Below, in pieces: positions 34,581 to 46,215 of a stretch of DNA of 64,000 bases. The notes beneath the pieces were generated by a model that was given only the letters and a program-made list of their open reading frames with translations, searched no databases and was not told the origin of the DNA. Positions within the stretch are counted from its first letter, which is position 1; each line of letters opens with the position of its first letter. The position numbers were made by a program, and so were the translations under genes. Source of the DNA: Rhizophagus irregularis (taxonomy: Eukaryota > Glomeromycota > Glomeromycetes > Glomerales > Glomeraceae). The DNA lies in NCBI RefSeq assembly GCF_026210795.1, contig NC_089457.1, positions 2,852,001-2,916,000 of the forward strand, given 5' to 3'.

Positions 34581-37500
34581 AGTAAGTTCTTAAAGTTAAA
34601 TAAAAACACATTATTTTCCAAAGAACTGCAATGAAATTATTGTTGAAGCTGAAACTGATGAATAAAATTCTGGAATGTTTTTTTGAGAAAAATCTGAAGA
34701 TAACTTTTTAGACAGTATCTGGTGCTAGACTTTTATAAGTTCTAAATATATTTGTAGTAATATTACATAGTATACTAAGTTGTATTAAGTTTGTTTTGTG
34801 ATTTGTGCAGAGTAATTTCCAATTATAATTTAAAGTTACAATAAACTTGCTAAAGAAATCCCCCTTAAGTCACATTATATAGTATTTATCATTTTTTTGG
34901 TCCTAAAGTATGTAATATAGGGAGTTGCTTGACTAATAATAAATTATATAGGATGTTAAAAATAATTGTTTCTAGAACTATGTATCATTAGTTGTTTATA
35001 ATTAAATAACATTGTTAATTCAAGTTATTTATTATAATTACTAATAAAACTGTGAAATTATTTTACATAGTATACTAGTGAAATTATTAATATGTATTAT
35101 TAAAATATTGAATTGCTAAGCTAAATTAGTTCTAATACTCTTAGAAAAAATAGATAATTATTGATTTACGACTGAATTAATAAATATTTTATGATTTTTC
35201 ACCTATGTTTGTGAATAAAACAAATTTGGTTTCTAACTTCTTGCTATTATACTCCACCTTGATTGCCTTGCCTGAAAAACATCCTAATTTTTATAATGGC
35301 TGCCTGATGACAATTTCTTTACTAATTATAATATAGTATAAATTAATTTTATAGATACCTTTTTTTGTAATATAAAATTTTTTCTTTCTTTTGCAATTAT
35401 TGACAAAAAGCAATTACTATGAAACTTTTTTACTTTTATAAATGTTATGAGTATTGTGTGATAATTTAATATCACCAATTTGAATAGTAAATTGATTTTT
35501 AATCTGTTGCTATAGTATAGTGAAATTTCCAAAATTCTATTCCAGAAAAATCAAAGAACTTTCTGAATTAGATTCGTAGCAATTATCATTTGATAACTAC
35601 CAACTATCAACTTATTACCAATGTTATTGTGAATAATAATAATTATACTATATAATTAGTTATAATCTTAAAGGATTTTTAGTTATATTACTTATATATT
35701 TCAATAGTTGTATATTTCAAAAGTTTAATTACTTCTTCTTCAGAAGGTGCTCGCCTTTTTAGTTCAACTATAACATCTTTAAAACCCAACTCTACTGTAA
35801 GATTTGTATTTTTGGCTTTATTAAAAAATGGGTTATAGAGCTTAGTATATAATAATTAAAATAGTAATTAATTATAATTAAAAATTTTATTTGATAATTA
35901 ATAAAATTATAAGTTGGGTTTATAAGAGTTATAATATTTAGAAATACTATGTCTAATAAGAATTATAATACAGGTTATTAAAAATCATATATTATTTAAT
36001 ATCAATATGTATATTTATTACTAAGTTTTATATTGTTAAATAAATAATGTAAATTCTGGAAATGAGTTGAATACACTCAAAGATTTTCAATTCTTTTTTT
36101 GGCCAAAGATCACATTTCATTTTGGCCCAATTTTTATGCAAAATTTTTTTACCTCTTCTTTTTTTAGTTTTTTAAAAAAATATAAATCTAATATCTTTGA
36201 TTGCTAGCAAATAAGACAGAATGAATATCCTAATTTATTTTAAATCTATCGTTTATTACTAATAATATGTAACAGCCTGCTGGTTATTGTTGAATATGCG
36301 AATATTGAGTTATTTAAATACTAATAATTATTTGCATGGTAATTGTAATTCAATTGATTGCTTATTAACTTTCTCTAGAAAGAAGTTTATAAGAAGTTTA
36401 CTTTTAGGGGTAGAATGGAAGAATATTTAAAAGAACTTTGGCATCAAGTTTATTTTTATATAATATTGACTTGTTAGATAGTTCAGTATGAATATCATTT
36501 AAACATTGAATCACTAGGATGTTTATGATGCTTACTAGATTTAATTTGACCTTTACTATTAGGATTTTTTTATTTAAATAAAATCAATTTTGTCATATTT
36601 ACTAAATTTCAATATTTTTTTAAATTCAAATTTTACTCATTTATTTATATTTAAATTCTGTTAATTTATGTCCTAAAGGAATAAATTATATTAAGGTACT
36701 GATTTGGAAGTTAATATTGTGAATTTTTGTTTTGGCCTTTAATAATCATTTTCTAAAAGTAAAAAATAATAATGAAGCATGAATACAAATTTTTAAAATC
36801 AAGTTGTATTTTAATTAATAAATGTACAAGTATAACAAGTCAAAAAATATGATATCGTTCTTGATTTAGTTGTTAATGCATATTAAGTAAGGTATTTAAT
36901 TATTTAATGCAATCAATAATGTGAATGTATGATGACAAATGTTTGTATAGTTATATAAATAAGATACTAAATTACTCGAAATAAATTCCAGAATTATTAA
37001 ATGAACGTTTAATAAATTGCGCAAAGCAACTGCAGGTCATCAAAAATAGTAACAAGCTTCTTTATAAATATATATTAAAAAAATTTCAATAAATTTATTT
37101 TAATAAACGATAATCAAAGTTATTTATTAATAAAAAAGGAAGTAAATATCATGAAATCTTGCAATTGTTGTTATTGTACATATTGGCTAGTGAATAAAAA
37201 CAAATATTTTTCATATAATGATTTATACGACCAAAAAAAGATGTTGATTTCGACAAACATCAAGATATTATTGATCCAAATTTATTAAATAAAATTCGGT
37301 TCGGATGAAAAACCGCTACTGCAAAGATAAGAGTGATTCTACAAATCAATTGACAATTATAAAAATAATGTTCGTCGATTATAGAAACTTTTAGGTACAC
37401 ATTATTCATCCAAATAGTTTTTAACATACTGATATTTTTTAGATAAATTAAATTATTATTGCGTCGATATTTTTGTTCCCGGAAATCCAGGAATTGAGGT

Positions 37501-37825
37501 TAATAACATTTCCAATCGGTATTATATTGTGAAAATGTGTGTAATTTTGTGTATAAAAAATTTTGCAGCGACTCAATCGACTCATTATGATTATATTTAT
37601 TTTATTGAATATTTATTATAACCCTAATTAATATTATCATTATTGTATGTGCGAGATGTGCTATGAGCGTAATTTATTTTATTGAATTTTTATTATAATT
37701 TTAATTAATAGTAAACATATACAATTTTTGGTATTTGTAATGATACGGGATACAACTTAATTACACGATATTAATATATATTTCGGGGGGAATCGTATCA
37801 AAAGCAGGGGGACAATAAATACATA
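34581..37825. other. Gene desert, part 3, with one coding relic
   Basis: Mostly featureless AT-rich DNA. On the minus strand 35822-35700 reads VELGFKDVIVELKRRAPSEE then EVIKLLKY before a stop, an isolated protein-like island of about 40 residues in otherwise non-coding sequence. It may be an exon or a fragment of a mobile gene. The family was not recognised. Confidence 0.35.
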
Positions 37826-37921
37826 TTATTGGATGCTATATCGGTCACAGGACCGAATGATTGGATGAAAATGGGCCACGTCAAATGAAGGGCCTGTGAC
37901 CGATATTAGCCACATCCAATA
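37826..37921. mobile_element. About 95-bp miniature inverted-repeat element
   Basis: The left arm TATTGGATGCTATATCGGTC, ACAGG and the right arm CCTGTGACCGATATTAGCCA, CATCCAATA are inverted copies with a 3-bp indel. The sequence CGGTCCTGTGACCGATATAGC at 19055-19075 is another end of the same family. Immediately to the right lies the dispersed block shared with 18871-19053. Confidence 0.7.
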
Positions 37922-38125
37922 AAAGTGTTATCGTTCTGACGTTTTTGATCATGCATTAATTAATAACATCTTTCTATAAATTTCATTTTTATAAGCTTTA
38001 TTTAAACTTTTCCTACAAAATATTCATTTACGCCATTTTTTTTACTCCACTTTATTATATCAATCATGTGTTATTGCTATGGCTAATAAAAATATCGGTC
38101 TATGATCCTATTTGGCTGAACGATA
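37922..38125. repeat. Dispersed block, inverted relative to 18871-19053
   Basis: It contains GTTTTTGATCATGCATTAAT, TTTTCCTACAAAATATT, AATCATGTGTTATT and GGCTGAAC in the order expected for the reverse complement of 18871-19053. The two blocks plus their adjoining small elements behave as one repeat family with members on opposite strands. Confidence 0.6.
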
Positions 38126-38339
38126 ATGATATATACAGTACATGGAATAATTACAGGAAAGTACAAGAAATAAATATTAAGGGCCTGATATAGTAATTAT
38201 TTTCCGTAGCGATTCAAGAATTAGACTTTTCACCCCATTAATAATGGTAATATTATTATTAAAACACGATCCATTGATGACAATTTATAAATTTCTAAGT
38301 ACAGGTAAATCGAATTAATAAGTAACAACACTTGAAAAT

Positions 38340-38565
38340 TATGCTAATAAATTTAATTAATTGTCAGGTTTTCTTTTTCGGTCTTCTTTTTCGTGTTTTC
38401 TCTTTTCTTTAGGTCTCTTTTTTTCTCCCTTTATTAGGATTTCTCTTCGATCCCCCTTCTTTACATCTTTTTTTAAGTGTATGTGAATGGTATGGATGTG
38501 TGAGTATGTGTAGTGTATGTTTTCCCTCGCTCGTTTCCTCTTCCCTTTCATAAGGAAAAAAAATT
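38340..38565. repeat. Pyrimidine-rich low-complexity tract
   Basis: T/C-rich sequence (TTTTCTTTTTCGGTCTTC and similar) followed by a TG-rich stretch (GTATGTGAATGGTATGGATG). The antisense frame is an Arg/Lys-rich artefact. No gene. Confidence 0.6.
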
Positions 38566-41451
38566 GATCTCCAAAATGAGCAATTGCTTTGAACTACTTT
38601 GGAACTTGGAACTGAACCAGTTCCTAAACTCAGTTTTTATCAACTAATATTATTGATTTCTCATTATAGACAAGTTGATTTGCTTAGCTTAAATTAATTA
38701 AATTTGGTTAAAAGATTGTTATAAACGAGATTTACTAATATTATTATAAGAGAAAATGATATTCAAAACAAGTAAATTTCAATAAGCTTTGAAATACTTA
38801 CTTGACATCCCTAGAAATCCCTAGATATAGCGTATGTTGCCTATATGTTCTACATTTTTTACTTCGTTAGTAATTCTAAAATTTAATGAGTCAACTTGCA
38901 TTTCTCCTACTGTGTTTTCCAACATGAATAAAAGTCATTGCTCAGTAAAAACCAATGTTATTGTTTTTAAAATAAATTCTAATAGGTATTAATTTTAATC
39001 AATTTTCTAATCGAAATTGATATAATAAATAAAAACATCGCTCAGGCTTATTAATTATCACATGATCAAGTGATCGAGAGCAAATGATTGATAAATGTGT
39101 TTTAGGTCAATTAACAAGAGTTCATGTTTTAAATATTTTTAACTCATATTAATTTTAATAATATTAGGGCGGTGACATTTATCAAAAATCTACGTTACAC
39201 ACCTAACAAAGGTCATGTGATTTAAATATCCGTTTATTGCGAGTTGATGATAAATTAATTTGTAAACAATCTATGATATAATAAGCAAACTTGCAAGATT
39301 TGTAATGAAAACTAATAAATAGAATGAAATAATACATAATTAATAAAAAAGCAGTGACATATATGACGTAATAACAGGTTAGTAAAATTCCAGAAAGAAA
39401 AAATCAAAAAAATAATAAAAATGCTTATGCCTTTTTACCAATTTATCGAACTTAAATGTCAGTTTTAATTTTAAATATGATATGTTATCGTTCGTTGGTG
39501 ATTGTCACAACACGCATCATGTTTTTAAATCCTATTAATCACGAATCTTCAGTGCGATAAATGGAAAAATATGAAAAACGAAAAAAGATTACAGAAAAAA
39601 ATGATAAAAATTAAAAGTCTTATTATGTAATTTATGAGAACTTGAAAATCTTAACAAAACCGGTTTTTAATAATTACTTGAGAAGTCGATTTATAGGGAT
39701 TCTATAAAATGGTTATGTTATTTTGAATGCGATACTCAAGTTTTTCTGATTTTGCAGCAGATTTCAACAATAAATCGGCCATTCTATTAATAATATGAAA
39801 GTTGGTACAGTAATTTGAATTTCATTCACTTTTTTAAAACGAATAATCTTGCCAAATATCTCATGTCGGTGGGTTTACAATTGGTCTGTTATAATGAGTC
39901 GGTATTGTGAACGATAAGTCGATAACTAATAAATTACTAGATTTTCAGTTAAAAATTCTTTTAGAAAACTTTTTTTGGCAAATAAAGAAGAGAGTAAATA
40001 ATTAATTATAAATTAAAATTAATGGAATTTTTTTTATCATAATTTAGCTGATGAGTTAATTACTGGGAATTTTTAATTCATCAACAATAAAAGAATAGAA
40101 AATACCACCAGCACATGTTCGCTTTACTAAAACTTACTAACCTGTTATTTTTACTTTGATCCTTGTGATTTTTTTATTTATTCATAACGACCCATAAAAA
40201 AAACAGTAGACGGATTTGTTTTCAGGTTGCACGTGATCTGGTCGGTAATTATAAACTTTTTATTGATCGATCATTGTTATCCTTAATTAAATGAAAATAA
40301 CAGTTTAAACAATTCTAATCGGATAAATTTCAATACCTTTCACTGATTGAGAAATTGTTGGATTTTCTAAAATTAGAATACAAGAAAAAAAAAGAATTTT
40401 ACCATATCGGAGTTATTCATTGATTTCATTGAGTAAAAACCGAAAATGGGATTGGTTCTACAATTACAAAAAAAAAATTTATCTGTCAAATATTATTGTA
40501 AATATTTTTTCTTGTATATGATAATTTTATCATATGTAAATTTTTTTAATAATTTTTCTAGAAATTAATTACTTGATATTTGATAATGTTTATTTGTTAT
40601 ATTTTGTTAGTATTTTGTATATCAATCAATCAATAACGAAAATCAATACTTAAAATACTTGTAACATAAAAATATTTTTTTTATTATTATTTTATAAACA
40701 AATTAATTCCTCTCTAATCTTACATGTACTTTATTATTTTTTTTTTAAAAAAAAAGGGTAAAAAAAAGAAAAATAACAGATATAAAAAAAAGAGAATAAG
40801 AATTAAAATTATAAAGTTATACCATTACTATTTTACATTTTCATAAATTAGAAAAGAATCAAAAGATATGTGATACAGGCGGAGGTGCTATGTATACAAA
40901 TAATGATGATTATCATTACTGTTTTTATTATGAAGAATAACCTGATTATTAAGGGTCGTGGGGAAGGATTAAAATAACTTTTAGAATTATTTAAAAAAAG
41001 TCATCTTTTTGATCAGTATTATTAAGGAAACTTGAAAAATGGAAGAAAGAGGATAAGAAATGAGAAGCAGTAAAGGAGGATTTGAATAAATTTATAGTAG
41101 GATTTAAATGTATAGAGATAGAATAAGGGTTATACCAGCAGAAGTTTCTTTAACTTTAAAAGTAAAAGAGGACACTATACTAATCATAATACTGCGGATT
41201 TATTAATTTGCATTGCAAAAAATAATATATCGTACATGGCTTTTTTCAGATAATTATTTAATACTCTTGTCAAGAACTTCTTCATATTTTCAATAATGTT
41301 ATGGAGTAATCATGTAATTAGTATATAGTAGGGGCTTTTTTTTATTTTCATTTAAAAATTTTTAATTTTCGTGTTATTAAAAAAAGGGTAAAGTTATTCC
41401 TCACCTCTAAACGTTGATTGGCTAATTAACACTTACACGGGAAATTTATTT
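38566..41451. other. Gene desert, part 4
   Basis: AT-rich; many homopolymer runs, no recognisable gene or element. A short ACATGATCAAGTGATCGAG stretch near 39060 is not interpretable. Confidence 0.45.
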
Positions 41452-41709
41452 ATGTTTTTGATTAGAAAAAAAAAACTTAATGAACGATCAAAAAAATTTA
41501 TTTTACAATCTTTAACAACAAAGACTTTATTTTATAAATATTTTAAGAAATACCGATCAAAATCAAGAAATATACATTTTTTTTTTATAGCAAAAGAAGT
41601 ACAATTTGACGTTTATTTATTTACTAAATATATAACAAAACAAGTCAAAGACAAGTGCGCTACAAAGTTAAAAAAAAATGCTATTTCTTGTATTTCTCAA
41701 ATTTTTTAA
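41452..41709 (+). CDS. Small basic hypothetical ORF, doubtful
   Basis: An ATG-started frame of 85 codons rich in Lys, Phe and Ile (FLIRKKKLNERSKKF, KQVKDKCATKLKKN). Composition follows the AT-rich background, no domain is visible, and the stop lies about 180 bp from the convergent end of copy C. It could be a chance frame. Not recognised. Confidence 0.2.
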   Translation: MFLIRKKKLNERSKKFILQSLTTKTLFYKYFKKYRSKSRNIHFFFIAKEVQFDVYLFTKYITKQVKDKCATKLKKNAISCISQIF

Positions 41710-41889
41710 CAACTGGAATAATTATTTAAAATCACATTTTACATAAAAAGTAATAGTATAATTCGATAGTAAGCGTTAAAATCATCCTAGTAAAACTTAT
41801 ATTTATTGATAAAAAAAAAATTAGATAAAAAATAAAATTTTGTTTTTTATAATAAAATAACAATCATTTAACAAATAAGAAAAAAATTT

Positions 41890-44231
41890 TTATATGTCAT
41901 GTTCCTTACAAAATTTAATAGCAGGTTCATAATCACCATAAGCAGCTAATTTCAAATAATATTTAGCTTTTTCTATATCTTTCGTACAACCAATACCATT
42001 GTAATACATATTTCCAGCGTCATACATTGCTACTTTAACACCATCTTCAGCAGCTTTTTCAAAATATTTAAGAGCTTCTGAAAAATTTTGATCAACACCT
42101 TTGCCATGATACAAACAATCTCCATATCTTACTTTTGCTTCAGGGAATTCATTTGCTTCATCATCAGCAACTTCTTTAAATAATTCAGCAACGATTTCAT
42201 CTTTATTTGTAGGGTCCTCAATCAATTCTTTTAAAATGTAATATGCTTTATAATATTTTGCTTTGATTTGATTACGGTTTGTACCTCCAGTATTACCAAG
42301 GTTTGCATAAGCTTCAAAACATTTATATGCAGTTATTACATCTCCAACTAGTTTATCACGTTTATTATACAACTTATGTTGTTTTTCTGCATCAGAAAGT
42401 GTCATATATTTAAATGATTCAAGATCTGGAAGGGCGTATACATCAATGTTCTCTGCTCGGTTTGGACGAGACTTTTGCATAAAGTTGTTTCTGCTGTTTC
42501 CTCTTAGGTTTGGGCCACTAGAGCTTGATGTAACTTGTGAATATTTCTTGAAACAATTATTAAGGACTTCAAATATTTTCGTGATTTTTGGCCTAAAATC
42601 TGGATCATGATGAACGGCTAAAAAAATATGTAAAAAAAAAAGAAACCAATTAAGTACAACAAATAAAATTGTAATTTAAAATATTTTCTTTTACATACCT
42701 TCAATTTCTAATTGTTTGAATTCTTCTGGCATTTGACTATTTTCAGAAAATGGTTCTCTATACTTTTCATTACATACCTTATCAATTATATCCCTAATAT
42801 CATCAATACCCTGATGTGGAATTCTTTCTTCAGCAATTTCCCAAAGTAAGATTCCAAAACTATAAACCCCAAAACATCTTTGATCATATTTGTGATATAG
42901 CGCCCTTTCCAACAATTCAGGTGCACAATAACGAATTTGGTCTAACTTTAGGTTTGGAAGACATATAGCTCCGATGAGTTGGGAATTAAATAATTTGAAA
43001 TTTGCAAGTTTTGCTGTCTCATTAAGTGTAATTAATATATTTTCAGCCCTAATATCGAAAAAAATCTAAAAAAAAAAAAATCAAAAAAAAATTTTCGTTA
43101 ATTAAGTAAAAGCTGGTTATATAATTACCTCTACAGTTCTTAAAAAATTTAATCCACGAGCAATATCAAGAGATATACGTAATTTTGATTTAAGGTCGAA
43201 ATCATTTTTATTTTGATAAAATTCACGCAAATTTCCATGTTCGGCCCATTCAGTCACCAAATACCATTGATTTCCATCAGAAATCATTCCATGAAATTTT
43301 ATGATGTTTTGCCAATCATGAAGTTCTTTAAGAATTGCAACTTGTTTTTGTACAGTCACTTCGTCCTCTCCTCCAGAGATAGTTTTAAAAGCGAATTCAG
43401 CACCTTTATTTGTTTTTTCATACCATTTAGTTACACGTCCATTCTTACGTGGTTTCTCATTATCATCCCGTTCATAATCAGAAAATTCTAGTGGATGTAC
43501 CTGAAAGACATCGCTAATTTTTGTTTGACCTTTAAATTTTCCTTTTATTGTTTTATACATTGCATTAACTTTTATAATTGTTGAAAAAAACTTTTTACTT
43601 GAGTCTGTGAAGCAGTCGTTATCATCAATACCAGCCACCATTCCTTGTAGATACTATAATTTATTAAAATAATATAAATTAATTATATGTTTCAATAATA
43701 AAACTCAATTTTTTTTAATCTTACTTTAAATAAATCATCTTGATCGGATTTTAATTGTTCAAGTTCATCAGCAATTTCAACGTTAAAAGAAAAAGACAAT
43801 AAGTTAATACAACTGTCGAATTCCATACATAATTTTTTAAAAATTTTCTCAACACTTTTCTCTTTAAGGTATTTTATCAAAGTTTTCATTAGAGAGATTT
43901 CTGATATAAATTTTTTAATTTGTTTTATAATAGTAGATAATTCTTGTAAACGTATATAATTTATTTTATTAAAAAAATCTTCTCTGTCTTTTTTTTTATC
44001 TCTAAGATCTCGTACGGCTAATTCTGCAATATTAACTCGATTTTTTAATATTTCACAAGTTCGTTGATTATATTCAGCAGCTTCTACTAATTCGATGATT
44101 TCGTTAAAAAAATTTTCAATTTCATTAATTAAAGGAAGAAATCTTGCAAATGGAACAATCATTAAAGCACTGTCTTTTAAATTTTCAGCGAAATCATCTT
44201 TTTTATTATTTTTTGATCCATCATCTTCCAT
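41890..44231 (-). CDS. Helical-bundle (MLKL/MCAfunc-like) + pseudokinase + Sel1 protein, copy C
   Basis: Four exons: 44231-43725, 43653-43129, 43065-42699, 42617-41890, canonical GT/AG, phases 0,0,1, giving 708 residues. The start at 44231 aligns with copies A and B; the frame is open further upstream but has no ATG there. The N-terminus (KKDDFAENL) and upstream block resemble copy B. Exon 4 (SRPNRAENIDVYALPDLES) and the immediate 3' flank resemble copy A. In the kinase region the HRD-equivalent triplet is lost: the exon starts IFFDIRAEN (residues 345-353), one codon shorter than IFHRDIRA. DFG is again NFK. The loop before RYCAPELL is longest here. It is therefore the most degenerate pseudokinase of the three, but the reading frame is intact. 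A MITE lies 164 bp upstream. Confidence 0.85.
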
Positions 44232-44284
44232 TACTAATAATTTACTAATTAATAATTTAATCAAAAAAGAAAGAGAATTTTTTT

Positions 44285-44380
44285 TTTTTTTACGAAACTA
44301 CACAGTACAAGCATCGTTTTATTTATTCATTTATGTGCTGTGCTACCATCGTGATCAGAAATCCCACGCACAATGTTTAT
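44285..44380 (-). promoter_or_regulatory. Upstream block of copy C conserved at copy B
   Basis: Plus-strand ACGAAACTACA, CATCGTTTTATTTATTCAT and GTGATCAGAAATCCCACGCA, CAAT are shared with 18679-18757. The match ends about 12 bp before the MITE target duplication at 44387, so the insertion has displaced whatever promoter sequence lay further upstream. Confidence 0.5.
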
Positions 44381-44394
44381 AGTGGCGTGTGACC

Positions 44395-44730
44395 TAGGGA
44401 TTGGAATCGATTATCGAATCTTTGTAGATTCGATTGTTTGTTCCTTAAAAGATAATCCATTTTAATAATTAATTTCGCGATCAGTAAATATGTAAATTCT
44501 GAATTAAAATTGTAATGTATCGTTACTAATACTCAACTGTAAATTACTATAACATTGTTGCTGATCATTTGCCGATCATTTCTTCATTTTTGAGTTTTTG
44601 AAGGCCATTATCGATCAATTTTTCTTTTTTGAAAAATATTTTAATCTTTTGATGCAATGTTGAATTAATTTTTCTTTAATTTCAATTTTCTCTTATTCGA
44701 TTTTGATTCGATTATCGATTCCAATCCCTA
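44395..44730. mobile_element. hAT-type MITE with perfect 8-bp target duplication
   Basis: The left end TAGGGATTGGAATCGATTAT, CGAATC and the right end GATTCGATTATCGATTCCAA, TCCCTA are near-perfect inverted repeats of about 26 bp. The octamer GTGTGACC stands immediately on both sides (44387-44394 and 44731-44738). Eight-base duplications with TAGGG/CAGGG-type ends are the mark of hAT elements (established). The 336-bp interior is AT-rich and non-coding, so movement would need a transposase from elsewhere. The dead DUF659/hAT relic at 6430-8068 is a relative by superfamily, not a demonstrated parent. Confidence 0.9.
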
Positions 44731-44738
44731 GTGTGACC

Positions 44739-45805
44739 TGGATCTGCGCTGATCTATTTTATATTTATTACGGTTAGAATTATTTGATTGGCTTTTAGGG
44801 TCCAGTTAATAAAATTTTTGATCAAATATTTTTTTTTCTTTCAGTCATGCGGTTGGCGCAGTAGGACGGACTTTATTTTATATATATATATATTTATTTC
44901 TTTCAGTTTTTCCTTTAATGGTTAAACCAACTAAATTTATTTTTTTTTCGTGAATAACAAAAAAAAATAAAGGTTTACATTACTAACTTTGTTTTTTTTA
45001 ATAGATGGTATTCAATCAACATTAATTCGTGACTGAACATACTAAAAAATAATTGTATTATTTTTACCACATGATTATTATTAATAATTACAAGAATTTT
45101 GCAATCCGCTATAATGTTTTCAATTCGATTAAGTAATGTTGATGTTGACTGTAATATCGTAAGATTAACGAGAAATCATATAAAAAATAAATTCATTAAA
45201 AAATTTAACGAGAAATTATTATTTTTTTTTTTTTAAAATAAAGTAATGAACTAATAATTTTAAACGAACTATTGATATTGTTTTTGTTAAAAATTAGTAA
45301 GCACATTATATATAATTTTTTATTTACACATATTTATTAACTGTTTTAATTGCATACCACAAATTATTATTCGATGATATAAAAAAACGTTTATGCTAAA
45401 AAAATTTTACAGATAAAATTATATATATATATAGTAGAAATCAATTTCATAATGGTTTAGTTAGCCGAAAAATAATAGCCGCAACGTGATCGGACTAAGA
45501 AAAGTTGGAAAATAATAAATATTTAAATGTTTAAATTGGTTTGAATGGAAAAATTTAAAATTGATGAAGAAAAACATTTTATCGGACAATGTAAAAATAA
45601 ATTATTATGGCAATAATAAGTTAAGTTTGGAGCAAATAATGCGTTTAAAAATAAGGTTATGCATATTTGTGATGATAGGAAAAGAAAAACTCTGTTAAAC
45701 GTTCTCAAGAGATGATTTAAAAATTAAAAAAAAGTGCAATAATAATTATAAAATTATCCGTAATTACTAAAAATAAAATGTATAATATTATGTTAGCATA
45801 TATCA
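44739..45805. other. Intergenic, no gene recognised
   Basis: AT-rich; (TA)n runs near 44880 and 45420. Short frames lack features. Confidence 0.45.
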
Positions 45806-46215
45806 ATAATCAAGTATGCCCACAACATAGAAATATGTGTCACTTCCACGGGCACCACGGCCTGCCCTCCCATGAGTCAGCTTGTGGGACCACCTATATG
45901 GCATCATTGTAGCTACGACTTTGTGCACAAAGCAGATGACTACTAGCCTGTAGCATATGGTACGTACTACGAACACATAAACCCCTATGTCATAACACTT
46001 AAAAATGACGCACGCCCATAAAGCAAGTAGAACCATACAACGGAAATACTTGCCTTAAATCCTTATGTTATCCTTATGTTTTTCGAGGTCGGTGATCTGC
46101 AGTTGAATTTCATTGCATGTTGAAAACAAAATATTTCACAATTATAAACCACTAGGCCTAACCACTAGGCCTTGTTGCACTGTCAGTCGGTTGTATTGTA
46201 TTGGACTTAAAGGTC
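45806..46215. repeat. GC-richer island, probable transposable-element fragment
   Basis: Base composition changes abruptly (CACGGGCACCACGGCCTGCC near 45850; CCACCTATATGG). It ends with a short direct duplication, CCACTAGGCCTAACCACTAG, GCC near 46148-46170, followed by TTGTTGCACTGTC. No protein frame with family features was found. A solo LTR or another non-coding element is possible; the ends were not identified. Confidence 0.4.

Noticed and set aside
45803-46036. Minus-strand 77-codon frame in the GC-richer island
   Set aside because: No domain, signal peptide with plausible mature part or splice context; Cys/Val-rich composition follows the repeat sequence.
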